Assembly: GCA_037013685.1 (NCBI GenBank)
Contig: CM072898.1
Span: forward strand, 992,001-1,056,000
Source of the DNA: Acridotheres tristis
Lineage: Eukaryota; Chordata; Aves; Passeriformes; Sturnidae
Direction: 5' to 3'
Length of the DNA stretch: 64,000 nucleotides
The translations under genes and the position numbers were made by a program. Under the pieces are notes generated by a model that worked only from the letters and a program-made list of their open reading frames with translations, searched no databases and had not been told where the DNA came from. Position 1 is the stretch's first letter. Each line of letters starts with the position of its first letter. Of this stretch, positions 1-11,012 are shown in pieces.

Positions 1-192
1 AAAAACATTGCTCTTGTTTTCTCCTAGTTAAAAAGAGTTAAATCTACAGAAATGTGAAGGGGAAATGATTCATTGTGCCTTTTTGTCTCTCATGGGAATC
101 TGAGAAGTGGCCACACAAACCCTACAGGATTCAGGCTGTGACTTGGGCTGAGATTCCCATTCTGCCTTCTGTGAGGGGGAAGGCAATTGCCA

Positions 193-447
193 CAGCACAG
201 ATGTCCAAATCCACCACTGACCCAACACAGGTGTCCAGATCCACAGCACAGGTGTCCAAATGTACAACACAGGTGTCTAAATCCACCATTGATCCAACAT
301 AGGTGTCCAAACCCACCACTGACACAATACAGGTGTCTAAATCCATAACACAGGTGTCCAAATCTACAACACAGGTGTCTAAATCCACCATTGACCCAAC
401 ACAGGTGTCCCAATCTACAACACAGGTGTCCAAACCCACCATTCCCT
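193..447. repeat. Minisatellite with alternating 30-bp and 21-bp units
   Basis: About ten copies of a core resembling ACAGGTGTCCAAATCCA. Successive cores begin near 198, 228, 249, 270, 300, 330, 351, 372, 402 and 423, so spacings are 30, 21, 21, 30, 30, 21, 21, 30 and 21 bp. The long unit differs from the short one by a 9-bp insert of the type CACCATTGA. Both lengths are multiples of three, which keeps frames open on both strands (up to 147 codons, repeating Leu-Asp-Thr-Cys on the minus strand). These frames are a by-product of the repeat and are not proposed as genes. Confidence 0.9.
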
Positions 448-2443
448 GCTGGCCACAGGAATTCTCTGGTGCTGTGGTTTGTGAGCAAATATCTGTTTAA
501 CCACAGAGCACAGTTCTGCTTATGGAGAGCCATCAGAAGACCCCCAAAGCCTCAATGCAAACAGAGGGAATGGCTTCCTGAAGTCCCCTTGGTTGGGAAG
601 CAGGTTTTCCATGGGCACTGCCTGGTGACACATGGAGAGACAGGGAGCTGAGCCTGGGAAAGGCTCCTTGTGGCACACTGGCCTTTGGCAGCTCTGCCAT
701 CACAGCTCCCAGAGAAGAAGCTTTGGTTGCTTCAAAGAATCATTTCCAAGCCTGTCCATGCTACAAAAATCAAAGAATAGAGTTTCCCATTATTCCCACC
801 ATTAGGCAGGATAACTCCACATGTGTGCCCAAAGGGCAGGGGCAAAGCTTGGTCCATCCACAGTATTCAAGTCATGATCTGCAGTAAGTTACAGATCCTT
901 TATTGAAAGGAAATTCACAGAGGTGCCTCGGTGGTGCTTCCCTGCTGTGTGCACACAGTGTGTTATTCTTCCAGACTCCCTTTCTTCCCCCCAGGATAGA
1001 CACATTCATGTTTACATTTTAAAAATCATATAGCAACCCATGGCCAGTCAATACAAAAGCAGCAGAAATACAAAGCCATTGATCTGAGTGCACAGTCCTG
1101 ATAAAGTCAGTGCCCTCAGTGACTGCAAAGTCTAAGCAAGGCAGAACTCAGGTGATTTTCCTTTTAGTTGTATTGTGCCTTCTCTGCCCTCCTCAGGAAC
1201 CCAAAAACTACTCCCCTGACAGTCCCTGTGCCCTTTCCCTTCACGGGTTGGAAAGCTCCTCTGTAGTATATTTAAACCTCCTAAAGAAGCCTGCTGAATT
1301 AAGAGTATTTCATCTGAACCTTTCTCCTGATTAACAGGACTTTCATCAGGAAAATTTTAAGCACATTTTACTTTTCATCCTATGAATGTTGACAGAGCTC
1401 CTTTGTCAGGACTTTAATTAACAGCAGGTGAGGGAGGCAGAGTGACTGTGACACCCTGCTGCTTCTGCTGGGTTCCAGGGATGCTTGGGAGACTCTCAGC
1501 TCATGATTGGAATTGTCTTATCTCATACATTCCCAGCATTACTGTTTCATGTAGATGTCACTTCTGCTGTCCAAAACATTAAAAAAACCCACACCAGCAC
1601 GCTCTAACTCCTGTCTCCTTCTGAGAGACATGAGGGAAGCTGAACGCTTTTGATCAAAGACAAGATCTCAACTTCAAAGTAACACCTCATCTGTAAATCT
1701 ATTACACTGTGCTCTTGGTACAGGAAGGGGGACTCCTTGATTTTAAATAACCTGAGGCCAATACCGTGGGATTTGCCTGCGTTTGCAGAGTTTAATCCTG
1801 CTCCTCTGAATAACGACAGAAAATTAGATGAAAAGATTTTAAAGACCTTGGGCTCTAGTCTCCTCTTATTTATCAAAGTCCTATGGACCCATGTCCAATA
1901 TTTCAGTGGAAGAACACCCAGCTTACGCTGGAGTCAGAGAAGAACATGGAAAAAAACCACAAAAAACTACATGCTACATGCCTGCAGATGCTCTACCACT
2001 AATTTGACTGGGATCTTCCAACATTTTTGGCCACAAGAGAACACATTGCACATGAAAAGAAGGTTTTGGCTGGGCACATACTAAAACTTTCTGTGTCTCT
2101 CAAAAGCAGGAAAAAAACTGCATTTACCTGAAGTGAATACACAATGTTAGAGAAATGAGCAAAGTGCTATTTCTAATTAGGGATTAAAACCTCTTGAAGG
2201 TTCAAGACTGTTAATAGGCTAAAAGAAGCCTTTGTTTCTGCTCTATTTACTCTCAAGGTGTGCTGCAGTAAATGCACAGCAAAAAGAGCTCAGAGTTCCT
2301 TCTCTGGGTCTGGGAAGGATCAGTTCCTCCTGGGTTTCTACACAAACATTTTCACTACTGAGCAAAGCAATAATCCTGAGTTAGAAATGCAGCTCTGCTC
2401 CCTTCCTTCCCACCCAGAAACAGAGTATTCCCCATGGAGGGAA
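448..2443. other. Non-coding stretch, no feature recognised
   Basis: Mixed-composition DNA between the first minisatellite and the first LTR. The only frames longer than 60 codons (for example 1737-2084 plus and 1604-1876 minus, which overlap each other) show no family motif and no convincing splice context. No repeat family was recognised. Confidence 0.6.
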
Positions 2444-2807
2444 TGATGCCTTTTTGGGACTACCTAAAAACAGGCCAGACAAAATCAAGACAATAAAAAG
2501 CAGTTCTGGTTATTGAAGTACCTTCAGGTACATTTAGGGAAGATGAAGCCCCCAGGGGCTAAACCCAAAAATGGACCATGGGTCACAAGTGTTCACACTT
2601 TTATAAGTTTGGTCCATTTGCATATTGGGGGTTAATCTTCCAACTACAGCTTCAGGTAATGAAGTCATTTACCCCAAGTTTGCTCTCTCCAAAGCACTTT
2701 TGTTTATATTTCTCAGGGCCTGGGACAGTGAGGTGTCCTTGATTCCCAGGCCTGGAGAGGAATTGTTGTGTGTGACCAAAAAGCACAAAAGCTAAAATCC
2801 TAAGGCA
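2444..2807 (-). mobile_element. Solo LTR of an endogenous retrovirus (family shared with 59.2 kb)
   Basis: On the minus strand this reads as a compact 364-bp LTR: it begins TGCCTTAGGA at 2807, has a TATA-like TATAAAAG near 2600, a weak polyadenylation signal (AATAAC, plus-strand GTTATT near 2509-2514), and ends GGCATCA at 2444. The block around the TATA box and its 3' side is clearly related to the plus-strand LTR at 59.2-59.5 kb. Both share an AGCTG..GATT..ACCCC..ATGGACCAAA..AAGTGTGAA..GACCCA..GTCCAT..TTGGGT.TAGCC framework and a similar U5 ending in ATCA. No gag, pol or env sequence adjoins it, so it is a solo LTR. The flanking hexamers (AGGGAA left, TGGGGA right) match at only 4 of 6 positions, so the insertion is old or the 5' boundary is slightly off. 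Confidence 0.75.
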
Positions 2808-3776
2808 TGGGGAAGAGCAAAGCAGAGTGTGACCGAGACGCCTGACCTGCACACCTGGATTGCCACTGCCAGGTGCTCCATGTCCTCCCCACCCTGCAGT
2901 GCCTCACAGCCTGCCCTGGGGAGACACAGCACCTGCAAGGACTTGCTGTCACTGTGCCAGCAGAAATGGAAAAGTGTTCTGGATGTTTGGGCTGGGTGCA
3001 GGGGGTGTAGCCAGGAACGGTCAGCCCCAGCAGTTCCCAGGCTTTCCCATCCCCAGGGAATGTTTGTGTTAACATGTCCAGGGCCCAAAACCAGACCTGT
3101 CCCAGAGGAGAGAGCTAAGGCAGGGTTGTGTTGGAAGGGGTCTGGTTGGGATGGACAGGGGAGCAGCTTCCCCTGCATATACAGAGAGCATCAAGCTCTG
3201 ACCCTAGGAAAAACCTTGCTAGGAGAGAGAACAACCTCTGAGGTGAGGGTGAGAGAATAGGAGGAAGAGTTGCCTCATGAGAGCTAATATGTTAATCAGT
3301 CTGTTACAAACGAGGTGTTGTTCTTAGTTTCCATACATGGTTGGCTGACTGCCCTTTTCATGTGTGGTTCTGTTTCTTATCCTCATTATTGATTGAACAC
3401 TGCACCCTCTACCTCACCCTATAGATTGTCATGACTCCTGGCCCTGGGGTCCTCGAGAAACCATCCCTTGTACTGCACACAGCTTTTTCATTTTTTATTT
3501 TAACCATTATAAAATTCCTTGGTCTCCTGGATCATTCTCCTTGTTCCCATCCCTCTGTTCTTGCCATGTACCTCCTTGGCTGGACCGATGTCGGTGTCGC
3601 TGCCCGCCGGCGGTGACAAAGCTGCCCCCAGTGAAGGTGGCTCCTTCCCACCCTTTCTGTCCCAGCCCTGCCCAGATAAAGTAAAGCTGTCCCTGCAGAT
3701 TCCTCATCCGAGCTCTGCTGGAGCCTCCCAGCCGTGGAACAGCCCAGAAGATCCTGCAGCCCTGCAGCAGACAGTT
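2808..3776. other. Non-coding stretch, locally G+C-rich
   Basis: Positions 2830-3080 are G+C-rich with overlapping open frames on both strands, the pattern expected where stop codons are rare rather than where a gene lies. A small CpG cluster occurs at about 3588-3615 (CCGATGTCGG, CCCGCCGGCGG), unusual for this CpG-poor window. A TATA-like TATAAAA lies at 3508-3514. An LTR spanning about 3428-4020 was considered, but no terminal repeats or target duplication could be found. Confidence 0.45.
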
Positions 3777-3878
3777 CACAGAGATGTTCTCAGAGTGCAC
3801 AAAGGCAGAGCAGACACTCGCAGGGCTCACAGAGATGTTCTCAGAGTGCACAAAGGCAGAGCAGACACTCGCAGGGCT
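3777..3878. repeat. Exact 51-bp tandem duplication
   Basis: Two copies of a 51-bp unit, 3777-3827 and 3828-3878, starting CACAGAGATGTTCTCAGAGT and ending CGCAGGGCT, with no mismatch visible. Perfect identity implies a recent duplication or strong homogenisation. Because 51 is divisible by three, the minus-strand frame stays open through both copies and gives a repeated Val-Cys-Ser-Ala-Phe-Val-His segment. There is no other sign of coding. Confidence 0.95.
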
Positions 3879-4578
3879 CGTGTGCACGGAGCTGGCAGCC
3901 CCTGGTTGTGCCATTAGCGCTGGGCACGGATCTCTCCATGCTCGGCTGCGTCCTGCCAGCTCCTGCCACCGTCTGCTCTGCAACTCCCACCACTCCCCAG
4001 CGGGGCACAAATTAAACACTGCAGCAGGCAGAGAGGGAATTTGCAGTTTGTACAAGCTCAGACTAAGCCTGAAAAGCTAAGGGCATACCTGGAAACACTT
4101 TTAAAATATATAAAATTCATGAATACTTTTCAGTTCGCAGCTGAGACATAAATATGTGTAATGAGCATGTAACAGACAACTTCCCTCTGCAGCATGGATA
4201 TATATCTGCTGCTTCTCCCTCCCTTGGAAGCAGACTGATTTAATGTGCTTTGCTTGGTAAGTCACCCTCCAGCAAAATAAATTTGATTTCTGCTGCAATC
4301 AAAAGAATTTAAACAAAATCACCTCCCAATTCTCCCTAGGTTCATTTATCCAGACATCCATTTCAGTCTTCATTTTCAATATAGAGAAATTAATCAGGGT
4401 TTGTTTGAGGCAATCTTTATGATTCTCTAAGGAGAGGTGTGAAGTCTGCTCTTGGATGGGCACATCCTTCATATGGGTCATATTTCCTGAGCCTGTGCTT
4501 AAGTGCAGCTGTCTCTGAATAAACCACTTTCCCACTTATGGTTATCTGCATCTCTCTGTCTCCTAAAAACAAAGTTCT
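3879..4578. other. Non-coding stretch, no feature recognised
   Basis: G+C-rich to about 4020, then A+T-richer DNA up to the purine tract. Short frames on the minus strand (4101-4298 and 4299-4535) show no recognisable motif. Confidence 0.55.
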
Positions 4579-4743
4579 AGGAAGGGAAAGGGAAAAGGGA
4601 AAGGGAAAAGGGAAAAGGAAAAGGGAAAAGGGAAAGGGAAAGGGAAAGGGAAAAGGGAAAGGGAAAGGGAAAGGGAAAGGGAAAGGGAAAGGGAAAGGGA
4701 AAGGGAAAGGGAAAAAGGAAGGGGAAAAGGGAAAAGGAGGAGA
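4579..4743. repeat. 165-nt uninterrupted polypurine tract, (GGGAAA)n-like
   Basis: Every base from 4579 to 4743 on the plus strand is A or G. The body is a run of GGGAAA hexamers with GGGAAAA heptamers mixed in, strictest between about 4625 and 4710. More than 20 GGG triplets occur in close succession. Such mirror-symmetric homopurine DNA can form triplex (H-DNA) and possibly G-quadruplex structures. Open frames here (Gly-Lys-Gly-Lys on plus, Pro-Phe or Ser-Leu on minus) simply translate the repeat. Confidence 0.97.
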
Positions 4744-7700
4744 TGCTTCCCCACCACTCTTCCATCATGCCTAGTCAGGACTTTCCAAGTACATCCTTCA
4801 CCAGGTAGGCAAGGAAAAGAGTGGCAATGTGCTATGAAGCAAAATCAGCTTTCAGAAGACAGAGTTTTCATCCTATTCCTGTAGTTGAAGACTGAAATAA
4901 TTTCTCCTGCCAATGTGTAGCCCCAGCCTTGGTGCTCATCCAGCAGCAGTGTGGAATTGCAGAGGTGCTGGACATCCTGAATTCCCCTTTCCCTGGATGA
5001 TGGCTCATTGCTTCATGCTCCACATAAGCATGAAAACCTTTGCAGAGAGCAGCCCTTTGCACAAAAAATACAGTTTTAACCATCCTGCTGTCTTCACGAT
5101 ATTCAAACCATCGACAATAACCTCCTGCTACTTAGTTTTGTTACATAATTGATTAAACAATGGAATTTGGATACTTTCCATGAAAACAGAAGTTGGAAAT
5201 CACATTTCTTAAGTCAGGACCTGCACACTTATTAGTCCAGTGTAATAGTGCCATGTAACCATGATTTTCCACCAGTCATTAGTGAACAAAGCAGTCTAAC
5301 AGGTGTGGTACCACTGACTTCTCACACAGAACAAGTCATGAGTGTCTTTTTTCATTAAAGTGCTGCTGTCATAATGTTAAAATGCTGAAAACGAGGACAT
5401 CTCAAAGGATATTTGATGTGAAGGATAAGCTTCTTTTTCACCTATGTTACCAAACAAATTACTTTTTCCATTCTGTTCCATTCCCACTGAAAATTTAAAA
5501 CACCATTTCTAATAAATTTTGGATAAATACATTGAAAATTTAATTTCCCATATGAAATGTACCACTTGCAAAACTGCCTAAACTTAGCCACTCCTGTCAC
5601 AAATTTTTTAAAAATCCCTCACAAGGTGCTCAGAAAATACCAATTTAGCAAATGTTTCACATCACTACCTTCATTTCAGCAAATGTCCAACTTCAGCATG
5701 TACTGTCACATATTTTATCCAGAACGAGGGAGACTCACCTGCCCAGAGAGGTCAGGCTTTGGAGGCAGCTGGAGGAGGTCAGAGCACAGCTCTAAATCAA
5801 GGAATTTTAATCCGAAATCTTGTCCTGGTTTGGGATCTGACAACAAATTTTAAAAACATAGAGTTATTGGGCTCTGCAGGGACGTGGGGCAAAGTCTCCC
5901 TGGCTTTATCCCACAGCAAAAAATAATCCTCTGAAATCTGGGGAACTGTGTAAGATCTGCAGGAACTGGAGGCTGAGGAGCCTGGGAATTCTGTTTCAGT
6001 TCCAAAAAGCAAAGCTTAAGTAGTTTGTTTGTACAATTAGTTAGTTTGGTTTAATAACTATTATCTAATTGTTCCTCAGTGAGAAAATTCTTAATAATTC
6101 CAGTTTATCTTGTGTAATAATGAAAACTTTCCTAAATTCAATTTCCCCAGAATATGTCTACCAAAGTCTGGCATCTCTCCTTTAAAGTCAGACATTATCT
6201 TGGAAAAATTAGGTCACTGTTTTGTTTCCTAATTGAACATTTGGGAATCAAGATTCCATTGCCCAGGAATTCAAGACCAGTCAAGTTCTTTTCCCCACCT
6301 CTCATATATCTTATACTTTATCTTGCTGCAACAATAAAATCATATTGTACCTGACATTTTCCACAAGCATCCTGTGTCTGTGTAAGAAAATATCTTACTC
6401 TCAATTTGGGTTAAAATTTAGCTTAATTGTGCCAAATTATCAACAGGCCATCTTTTGTTTGAAATCTTTTTCTTCTATCCCCTGTCATATTTACAGGAAG
6501 CTCAGCAGATAATTTTATGCTACTGCAGTCACACAAGGCAGATTCTAATATTGATCTGAATTTTTCCCTTCAATATGATTTGCATTCCCAGCCTGATCTA
6601 TTTTTTTTTTTTCCCTTCCCATAGAACATGATTTACATTCTTAGGTCTTGCTGCTTCATTTTAAACCCATCTTGAAAAGTCTCTTTCTAATCATCCTTCT
6701 AAATTCATGTGGGAATAACTCTTCCTACTGATGCTTAGGAGAAGAAAATTTCAGATAAATTGATGCTATTCTTGCAGACTATAATGACTGGGAACTGTAT
6801 TTGTTGATGGAAATTAGAGAATTTTTATAGCTTACTAATAATCCAGCTCTGGGACAGCTAATTACCAGGGCTTGCCATGTCTGAATACTGAGGAAGTGCA
6901 TTCAATCTTCCAGCTCCTGTGAACAGGGAAAAACCAGCAGGAGCAGCCAAAGACCATCCTTGTGCCACAGAAATCTCCAGCACAAAAGCCTATCCCACAT
7001 GCAGAAAATAGAGAGATTTTCTTTGGATTAAGCATGGCTAGGTTGGGGAGAATTCATTTCCTTGTGGCCATGGCCTCTTTCTGTTTGCCATCCCCCCTGG
7101 AGGGGCAGATGGATCCCAGAGGATTTATTCCATGGCCTCACCCCTTTGGCTCCTGCCACCCTCCCAAGGTGCTGCCAGGGCACCAGACAGGGAATGGCAG
7201 CATTCAGGTGACACATTCCATTCAGTCCCACTGGCAGGACTCCAGGAAAACCAGCATCACCTGAGTGCTGTCCCATGCACTGTGCCAAATTCAAATAACT
7301 CCAGGACAACAGTCAGTGACACTTTCTGAGCTCTTACTCCTGTTCTAAGTTCATTCACTTTATTATCTCTGTTTCTAAAAGCACCTGTGTTTGAAATTTT
7401 GCTTTTGCTACAAGAGGGGTGCCTGCTCAAAATTTCTGTTCGGTCTGAAGGACAAAAACGAATTTACCTTGCAACTACACCGTTATCCTCTTATCATTAT
7501 TACATTCTTCTTTTTCCATACATATTTTTATTCACTAGAGGTACTAAATATTGCACTTGCAGGTTTGAACACAACTGACATGTCAGAGTTGTCCAAAAAC
7601 ACTGGCAAAGGAAAACAGGAAACCACATTTCCCTCGAATTTTTTGTGGTAGAATATTGTATCACACTGGAAAGACACAATGGGGAGGTTTTCTACATTGC

Positions 7701-9637
7701 TACTTATTTGATTTTAAGTTTATTATTGCAATGTATAGGAAAAGAAAACTCCGATTTTAAGGAACTCCAGACAGGACAGACTCAGCCACACACACATGGT
7801 GATCGTCTCAGCAAACATCAAACACTGGACTGGGTCTTGATTACTTAAAATCTCCCCTAATGTGCCAGCTCAAGGGTTGTAAATATACCTAAAACACCAT
7901 ATTTAGCACCTCAATAGCTTGCATTTAGCATGCTCAATAGCTTTGGGACTGAAAGCAAAGATAGTACTTATGACAAAAATTCATTCTGCTTAAAGTATTA
8001 CTGACCAACACACATTTAAGTGACAGGTAAATCCAGGAAAATCTCTGTCATATTTCCTACTTCTATTAACTGGGTGCTACTTTTTGCAAGCCAAATGAAG
8101 TTCCATTCATCTTTAAATAAACAAACAAGTGATATTAGTGCTTGTTAAGTTCCCCAAACAATTAGAATGGTGCAGGCATTTCTGCTGAGCTCATTCCCCA
8201 CTGGCAGCTGCCTTTATGTACCAGCAGCAAAGACAGGTGGGCTGAAGAGGAGCTGGGAGCTTGAACTTTGCAAAAGAAGGGCAGTGTGCCCCAGGACAGG
8301 GATTTTGTGTGGCTGGCAGGACATTTTTCCATCATCAGAGGCCGTGTCTCAGTGTGCTCCCTTCATCTGTGACCTCTGTGAGGCTGCCCAGCCATCAATG
8401 CTCTGAGTGCTAGAATTTGGTAGAAGAACCTGCAGATCCCAGTGCTCACCTGAATAAACCCCTTTGACTGCAGCACATGTCCTTAATCAGAACACGAAAC
8501 TGCAGCACAGGCTTTTAAGGTGGGACTCTCCAAAACATTTTTTGCGAAGAACTGGGCATTTACAGGGCAATGGTTTGTGCCATTGAACAAATGATGAACA
8601 ATGCAAGGCGCTCAGTTTATCCAAGACCAGAATTCCTGAGGGGATTTCACACAGCGTTGCACTCTGCAGATGACTCACTGGAAGTGAATCCCATTTGTCT
8701 GTGCCATAATTACCAGGGTTTGTGCCTTCCTGTGTTTGCCCAAAGAGCCCAGAGTGAAAGCTTGGTGCCCTTCATTCTGTGCAGGGTAAGAGATGCAGGA
8801 ATTTGGGCTGGGATCAGGATTCCCCTCTGGAGATTCCCATCCCTGTGTTGGTTGGAGAGTTACAGGGGGCATTTGGCTCCTAAATTGTTCAATTTAGCAG
8901 GGACAAACCTCTACCTGAGCATTCTTGGGGCTCAGCCTTTAAATCCATGACGTATTTTACATCACCACTTTCTTAATGATTTTGTCAATACGCTCCAAGT
9001 GTTTACTGAGACCACAGAAACCAAAGTGTAATATCAGAGTATCACTTTTTCTTTTTAAAAGCACAAAAATTAACATTTGGCTACAGCTACAGAGCATTTC
9101 TGGTTGTTTCCTACATGCAAATTCTGATTACTGCCGTTCTGATTATTGATCTAGGGGTTCTTTTTTTTGCTGTTATTATGACCTCTGTTCTCACATATGG
9201 AAGTATTTTTGCTCCTTCCTTTTCATCCAGAGCCATTTTTTGGTGTTTTTAAAGCTGTGACTGCCCATGTCTATGCTTGTGTTTCCTGGTTCTGTGCCAC
9301 CTCTTGGTGGATGGAGGTCATATAGATTTTTTTATTAGATTTTGCATTTTGAGATGCTTGCTTACCTCACTATTTTAAGGTTTGGAGTAAATCCTCTCCT
9401 CCTCTAGCTATCAAAACACAATTAATGGGCTGATTTTCTACAAAGGTCAGTCCTTTGAGCAATGCAGTACAAGCATGGGAATAGAAATGAAGCCAGTTAA
9501 CTGTCCCCATATCTCAGTCTAAAGAAACTGCACATTTCTGAAAAGACTTTACCCTGCTAATCAGATTATCAGATTATTATTATCAGATTATTATTAATCC
9601 TATGAAATACTGATTGCCCCAATGCTTCCCAGGTAAC
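4744..9637. other. Long repeat-poor non-coding stretch
   Basis: Nearly 4.9 kb of mainly A+T-rich single-copy-looking DNA. No CR1, LTR or tandem array was recognised. Open frames are all about 126 codons or shorter, have no domain signature and mostly overlap frames on other strands. A TGTCCTGGTTTGGG stretch near 5820 recalls the start of some avian LTRs but is not followed by LTR-like sequence. Confidence 0.55.
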
Positions 9638-9762
9638 CAGTAATAGGACAAGGGGAAATGGCCTCAAGTTTCACCAAGAGAGGTTTGGATTGGATATTGG
9701 GAAAAATTTCTTCTCTAAAAAGTTGGCCAGACATTGGAACAGTCTCTTTTGTTCAGGAGGGA
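9638..9762 (+). mobile_element. CR1 LINE fragment (plus)
   Basis: The run AATAGGACAAGGGGAAATGG, then CCTCAAGTTTCACCAAGAGA, then GGTTTGGATTGGATATTGGG, then AAAAATTTCTTCTC, then GACATTGGAACAG matches the order of the familiar CR1 segment just upstream of its 3' end, as I remember it. Both ends are truncated: there is no reverse-transcriptase part upstream and no CR1 3' terminus downstream. Divergence from the remembered consensus is noticeable, so it is probably an older copy. Confidence 0.85.
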
Positions 9763-10823
9763 ATTTATATGTCATTTATATGTCATCATATACATGATTT
9801 TTATTTATTTTCATAGATATATATATAAAGGTAGATATAAAATACAAAAAATACATCAGCTACATGGCTGAATATGGCAGCACAGGGTTGCTGTTTGTAT
9901 TGTGTGAGCAGTTTTTAGGAAATCCAGGGATTCTGGAAGAGTTTTAATCCATGCAGTTGGTAGTCTCACATGTCAGCCCATCTGCATTAGTGGCACAGCA
10001 ATGCTTTGCCAAGAATTAAAATATCAAAAGTCTTTTGGCACTTCTGAAATCATCTAGAGATTTGACACTTGAGATTATAGCTGCTTGAAGAAAAAAAAAA
10101 TACAAAAACAAAACCTTTTCTAGAGCAGCATCAGAATAATTTCAGCAATTTCAGTTCTTAATTTGCTCTGATGCATGGAGGGAAGAGAGGGGTTATGGCC
10201 CCAGCAGCTAAATATTGAGTTTAGAGTTTGAAAAGGCTCCTGAGTGCTCAGAGCTGCTTGTTCCCCTGTCTGTGTATTATACAACAGCTCCGGAGGCAGC
10301 CCCAGGGCAGGCTGGAACCATCAGCTGAAGGAGGGAATTCTCATCTCCAGGCAAAGCCAGAACTGCTTCTAATACCAGAATTCTCACAATGCAGCACCAG
10401 AGAGAGAGGCTGGCTGCAGAAGGGAGGTGTGAGAGACAAGGCACGGGGTTCTCTCTAAAATATGCAGTGATAATTCTGTTCTTGCAGAATGAGAGAAGTG
10501 TTAGGAATTACTAGATTAGAAGACTTTTAATAACCTTCAAAGGGGGAGTAAAAAGAGGATGTGGAGAGGATGCCTTCAGTATGAAAACCAAACTAGATTG
10601 ATACATGAAGTACTTAGGACACTTTAATTTGGAAAAAAAAGCCATGAACACTTGGTACATTCCCTGAAAGAGATTTTCATCTGCTTCAATGGCAGCAAAG
10701 TTACTTCTAGGAGGTGTAGTGGGATTTGTGTCAGCTTCAACTAGTTCCCTTGCACTCTTGGCTCTGTTCCACTGTCACCTTGTCCATACAGAGCTCGTTT
10801 GTTTGCACATCCATGGGAGCTGG
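9763..10823. other. Non-coding stretch with small AT repeats
   Basis: Begins with a doubled TTTATATGTCAT-type 11-mer near 9764-9786 and an AT-rich run to about 9850. The rest is unremarkable apart from a 10-nt A run near 10091. No gene signal was seen. Confidence 0.55.
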
Positions 10824-10919
10824 ATTTGTTCTGGGTCTGCTCTTACCCTGCTGTGTGAGAGCACAGCCCAGAGGGTTTGTTCTGGCTCTGTTCTTGCCCT
10901 CTATGGGAGCACAGCCCAG
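10824..10919. repeat. Imperfect tandem duplication, ~47 bp
   Basis: Two adjacent related segments, 10824-10871 and 10875-10919. Each starts TTTGTTCTGG.TCTG.TCTT.CCCT and ends GAGCACAGCCCAG. They differ by several substitutions and a short indel, so the duplication is older than the exact one at 3.8 kb. Confidence 0.8.
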
Positions 10920-10983
10920 TGAAACAGGAGCAGCAGCTGTTTCAAGGGGCTGTGACACCAGGCCAGGCTCCTTCACCCAGAGA

Positions 10984-11012
10984 TGTCCCTCTGTCTGTCC
11001 CACAGAGGGACA
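10984..11012. repeat. Perfect 11-bp stem hairpin
   Basis: TGTCCCTCTGT (10984-10994) is the reverse complement of ACAGAGGGACA (11002-11012), separated by a 7-nt loop. An alternative 8-bp stem, GTCTGTCC with GGACAGAC, overlaps it. There is no downstream T run or other sign of an RNA gene. Confidence 0.85.

Noticed and set aside
5815..6010. Start of an avian LTR (TGTCCTGGTTTGGG)
   Set aside because: Only the first dozen bases look familiar; no TATA box, polyadenylation signal or end motif follows in a sensible arrangement.
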